Under the pieces are notes generated by a model. The model had not been told where the DNA came from. It worked only from the letters and a program-made list of their open reading frames with translations, and searched no databases. A stretch of DNA of 64,000 bases from NCBI GenBank assembly GCA_964612555.1, contig CAZTBW010000004.1, positions 1 through 64,000 of the forward strand. The letters are read 5' to 3'. Positions 61,703-64,000 of the stretch are shown in pieces. How positions within the stretch are numbered: position 1 is the stretch's first letter; each line of letters starts with the position of its first letter. This stretch comes from DAOLCO01 sp964612555 (GTDB lineage: Bacteria; Bdellovibrionota_C; UBA2361; SZUA-149; DAOLCO01). Made by a program: the position numbers and the translations under genes.

Positions 61703-63448
61703 TCAGGGATTGGAGGTTTTCACATTCACTACCATTTCCTCTTCCCCATCAAGATATATCCTCGCCCCGGAAATACCAACTGCCGAAAGTGCTTTTATGA
61801 AGAGTTCGGGGCTGAATTCAGTTGAAGAAATATCCGTTTGAGCACCAAAGGCTCCACTCATTGCAAACACCTTATCCAGTGCCTTTGTAAGGGTACTGAA
61901 ATTTATAAACAATGAACCCAGATCAGTTTTCGCACCGCTCTCGGCAGAAAAAAGTTTCTTAAGCGAAACCAAAGGTACGGTACCTGAAGCCGAGGGAGAC
62001 AAGAGCATCTGCACAATATCTCTGGAAGAGGTAACGGCAAGTGTAGCATCTCCTCTAGAGATAATCGAGACCTCTTCTCCAAGTGCAGTAAGAATAGTAC
62101 TTGTATCATCACTCATTGCTATCCAGTCCGCACCCGGGGGAACCATGCTGTTTGACTGTAAGGCGGTTTTTACTATCTCTTTTAGCGCCTCCAAAACCCT
62201 CTCCTTATTTTCCACTTCAAGCAGGAAAGATATTGCAGGTACGGGGAGCAGACGCTGCGTATCAACTGCGGACAGAAAAAAACCAATAGAGCTAACATCT
62301 GAAAGAATACTTAAAAGTCTCGGTTCATAATTTAAAATAATATCCCGATTTTCCTGCAAAAGCTTTTCAGTGAACAGCTCTGACAACTCCAAAGAAAGAA
62401 TGGTATTTTGAGGTATCGTCTCTCTTCTCTTAACAGAAGATGTAAGGGTGCCCTCCTGATCTTCAGACTTTAAAAATTTCCTGATTTTCTCCGATGCCTT
62501 CACTCTTAACTCGGCACCATACGTACTCTCAAAACTCTGGTTAAACGCCATCAACACTTCTTCAGAAGAAGACTTGTCTGATTCCTGCTTTAAAAGTCCC
62601 CCACCAAAAGCTTCCTGATGCATACCAAAAGCAAAAGGAAATGCCGTTTCCGGAGCACCCTTAAGACCACCAAAGATCACACTCTTTTTAAGATATTCCA
62701 ACTTACCTGCAAGAGAAATAAACTCCCGATCGGAAAATATTTCGGGTAACTTCCCTTGTCGTTCCAGAAACACTTCTTCGATAACTTCCTTACTGGAAGC
62801 TGAAACAATATAAGAATCTTTCAGTCCAAGGTACCTGAAGGCAGGAATGATCGCCCCTTTATCCTCAAACTCCAACACACTTAACTCCCCGCTTTGTATC
62901 ACCTTGACGGGAGTCCCCTTTTTACTGACGGCATCCGCTATTTCTTTTGCCTTACTTCCCAGATTTTCCAGTTTTAATCGGGTAATAAACCCCGCATGGT
63001 CTTCATCATTTTCACTTTGCACATCAGATTCTGAATGTACAGACTCAGCACGAGAGATAAACTGAGCCGACTCCATGGTGTACACATCGGAAACTTTCTT
63101 TCCATTTAATAAACCTGCCTCTTCAAGTATTGATTCAAATCCACTGAGAGAAGAATCGATACGCTCCTTTATTTCATCCGGAAGGCTCTTTTCCCAATAT
63201 TCTTTCTGCTTCCTGGCAACACCATCAGTATTTAAAAAAAGAAGAAACCCATAAGTACGCTTGGGTAACATCGACACCACTGAACCATCAATTGCGCTCA
63301 GAAAATCATCAAAGACTGTCTCGGGAGCACTACCGGACAATTTCACCGATTTCTTTTCTGAAGAAGCATCCTCCTTTTTGGAGCAGGCTCCTGAAAAGAT
63401 AAATAGTAAGAACAATAAAAATATAGTTGCTTTGTGTATTCTCATCAC
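61703..63448 (-). CDS. Large lipoprotein, possibly DUF3352-like
   Basis: The N-terminal KATIFLLFLLFIFSGAC is a signal peptide ending in a lipobox with the modified Cys, followed by a charged linker (SKKEDASSEKKS). The remaining ~560 residues have alternating strands and helices (FLLFLNTDGVARKQKEYWEK; ISEFS-like repeats) reminiscent of DUF3352 proteins, but I do not recognise it securely. It should be anchored in the outer or inner membrane facing the periplasm. It ends 112 bases before the DUF5658-like gene. Confidence 0.7.
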   Translation of the reverse strand: MMRIHKATIFLLFLLFIFSGACSKKEDASSEKKSVKLSGSAPETVFDDFLSAIDGSVVSMLPKRTYGFLLFLNTDGVARKQKEYWEKSLPDEIKERIDSSLSGFESILEEAGLLNGKKVSDVYTMESAQFISRAESVHSESDVQSENDEDHAGFITRLKLENLGSKAKEIADAVSKKGTPVKVIQSGELSVLEFEDKGAIIPAFRYLGLKDSYIVSASSKEVIEEVFLERQGKLPEIFSDREFISLAGKLEYLKKSVIFGGLKGAPETAFPFAFGMHQEAFGGGLLKQESDKSSSEEVLMAFNQSFESTYGAELRVKASEKIRKFLKSEDQEGTLTSSVKRRETIPQNTILSLELSELFTEKLLQENRDIILNYEPRLLSILSDVSSIGFFLSAVDTQRLLPVPAISFLLEVENKERVLEALKEIVKTALQSNSMVPPGADWIAMSDDTSTILTALGEEVSIISRGDATLAVTSSRDIVQMLLSPSASGTVPLVSLKKLFSAESGAKTDLGSLFINFSTLTKALDKVFAMSGAFGAQTDISSTEFSPELFIKALSAVGISGARIYLDGEEEMVVNVKTSNP

Positions 63449-63469
63449 TTTTTTCCGGATATTTAAAAA

Positions 63470-64000
63470 TTACCTACTGCCTGATTTAAAGAAAAATCTA
63501 AAATATAAAATTGCCAGGAAGTCATAAATAACATGAAAGATAATTGGTGCCCACAAAGAGCCAAATAATTCATATACCAAACCAAACACAATCCCTATCA
63601 AAAAATAGAGAATTAAAAGTTGATAAAACCTCCTCAACTCAAAAGCAAAGTGGGCAAGGGAGAACAGGACACTTGTAAAAATCACACCAAGATAAGGCTG
63701 TAATAACCCTCTGAAAAAAAATTCTTCTCCTATACCCGCCGCAAGAGAAATGACTACTGCATGCCAGATACCAAGCCTTGAGACAAGAGGAACGATCATC
63801 TCATCGATAAAACCGGTCATCCACCTCCACTCTCTCTGATAACTCACCCGTACAAGAGCAGTATTACATACAAAAAGAAGAACCGCTAAAAGCACGCCAA
63901 AAACAAGCTCTTTGACGTAAGGGTATCTGGGGTATTCTAATCTCCCGAGAAAAAAAGAAGTTACCAGGTAAATCAGGAGTAAAACTCCTTCACAGAGCAG
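63470..64000 (-). CDS. CPBP-family intramembrane protease, 5' end outside window
   Basis: The frame is open to the window edge without a stop, so the start lies beyond 64000; the visible part is 176 residues. The three CPBP (CAAX/Abi) motifs are present: GEEFFFRGLLQPYL (EExxxR), LFSLAHFA (FxxxH) and FHVIYDF (HxxxD). These form a Glu/His active site inside the membrane. The substrate is unknown; it may be a prenyl-protein or bacteriocin-type protease. A GTG at 63895 within the frame would give 141 residues, but lacks upstream evidence. Confidence 0.85.
   Translation of the reverse strand: MLCEGVLLLIYLVTSFFLGRLEYPRYPYVKELVFGVLLAVLLFVCNTALVRVSYQREWRWMTGFIDEMIVPLVSRLGIWHAVVISLAAGIGEEFFFRGLLQPYLGVIFTSVLFSLAHFAFELRRFYQLLILYFLIGIVFGLVYELFGSLWAPIIFHVIYDFLAILYFRFFFKSGSR

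Overview
This 64 kb window is a chromosomal housekeeping region of a Gram-negative, aerobically respiring bacterium with modest GC content. It carries a multihaem alternative complex III, a Tat-type lipoprotein signal, Tad-like envelope proteins and an Asp/Ser-repeat, Cys-rich surface protein. That mix resembles deltaproteobacterial-type lineages (Bdellovibrionota, Myxococcota, Bradymonadota, SAR324 and similar), but the sequence alone does not fix the phylum. Nearly everything is on the minus strand, so the window is best read from 64000 down to 1. I saw no rRNA, tRNA, CRISPR array, insertion sequence or phage gene.

Reading from the right end: a CPBP-type membrane protease cut by the window edge, a large lipoprotein, a small DUF5658-like membrane protein, an Rrf2 regulator with its metal-efflux-type permease, and a three-gene TadG/TadE/TadE-like operon (59118-54273). 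Then comes one long ribosomal superoperon (54083-37925, S10 + spc + alpha): rpsJ rplC rplD rplW rplB rpsS rplV rpsC rplP rpmC rpsQ rplN rplX rplE rpsH rplF rplR rpsE rpmD rplO secY adk map rpmJ rpsM rpsK rpsD rpoA rplQ. The usual rpsN and infA are absent from it. fabI, a methyltransferase, an O-antigen ligase-like protein, a 6-phosphofructokinase and a coiled-coil protein follow on the same strand.

The middle holds a membrane-anchored thioredoxin-fold protein, a plus-strand two-TM protein and argS, then the complete alternative complex III operon actA-actB-actC-actD-actE-actF (29792-22131), with lysA directly downstream. Farther left are nusG-rplK-rplA-rplJ-rplL-rpoB-rpoC (15837-3432) and the str operon rpsL-rpsG-fusA-tuf (3193 to the window edge). 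An attenuator-like hairpin lies between rplL and rpoB, and an intrinsic terminator plus a TTGACA promoter lies between rpoC and rpsL.

The most unusual part is 16.0-20.9 kb, between nusG and lysA. On the otherwise nearly empty plus strand sit three copies of one expression cassette: a sigma70-type promoter, a long structured 5' leader, one or two small acyl-carrier-protein-like genes, and a terminator. Hairpin stems in the leaders are kept by compensatory base changes in all three copies. A 14-16 nt leader element is perfectly complementary to the 5' arm of the same cassette's terminator, and a second leader element pairs with the terminator's 3' arm. Only the third cassette's protein keeps the phosphopantetheine Ser (DSI); the other three ACP-like proteins have lost it. 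An opposite-strand 850-residue TadE-like protein with an Asp/Ser repeat and Cys-rich modules lies between cassettes 2 and 3. I regard this as a candidate undescribed RNA-regulated ACP-like cassette family.
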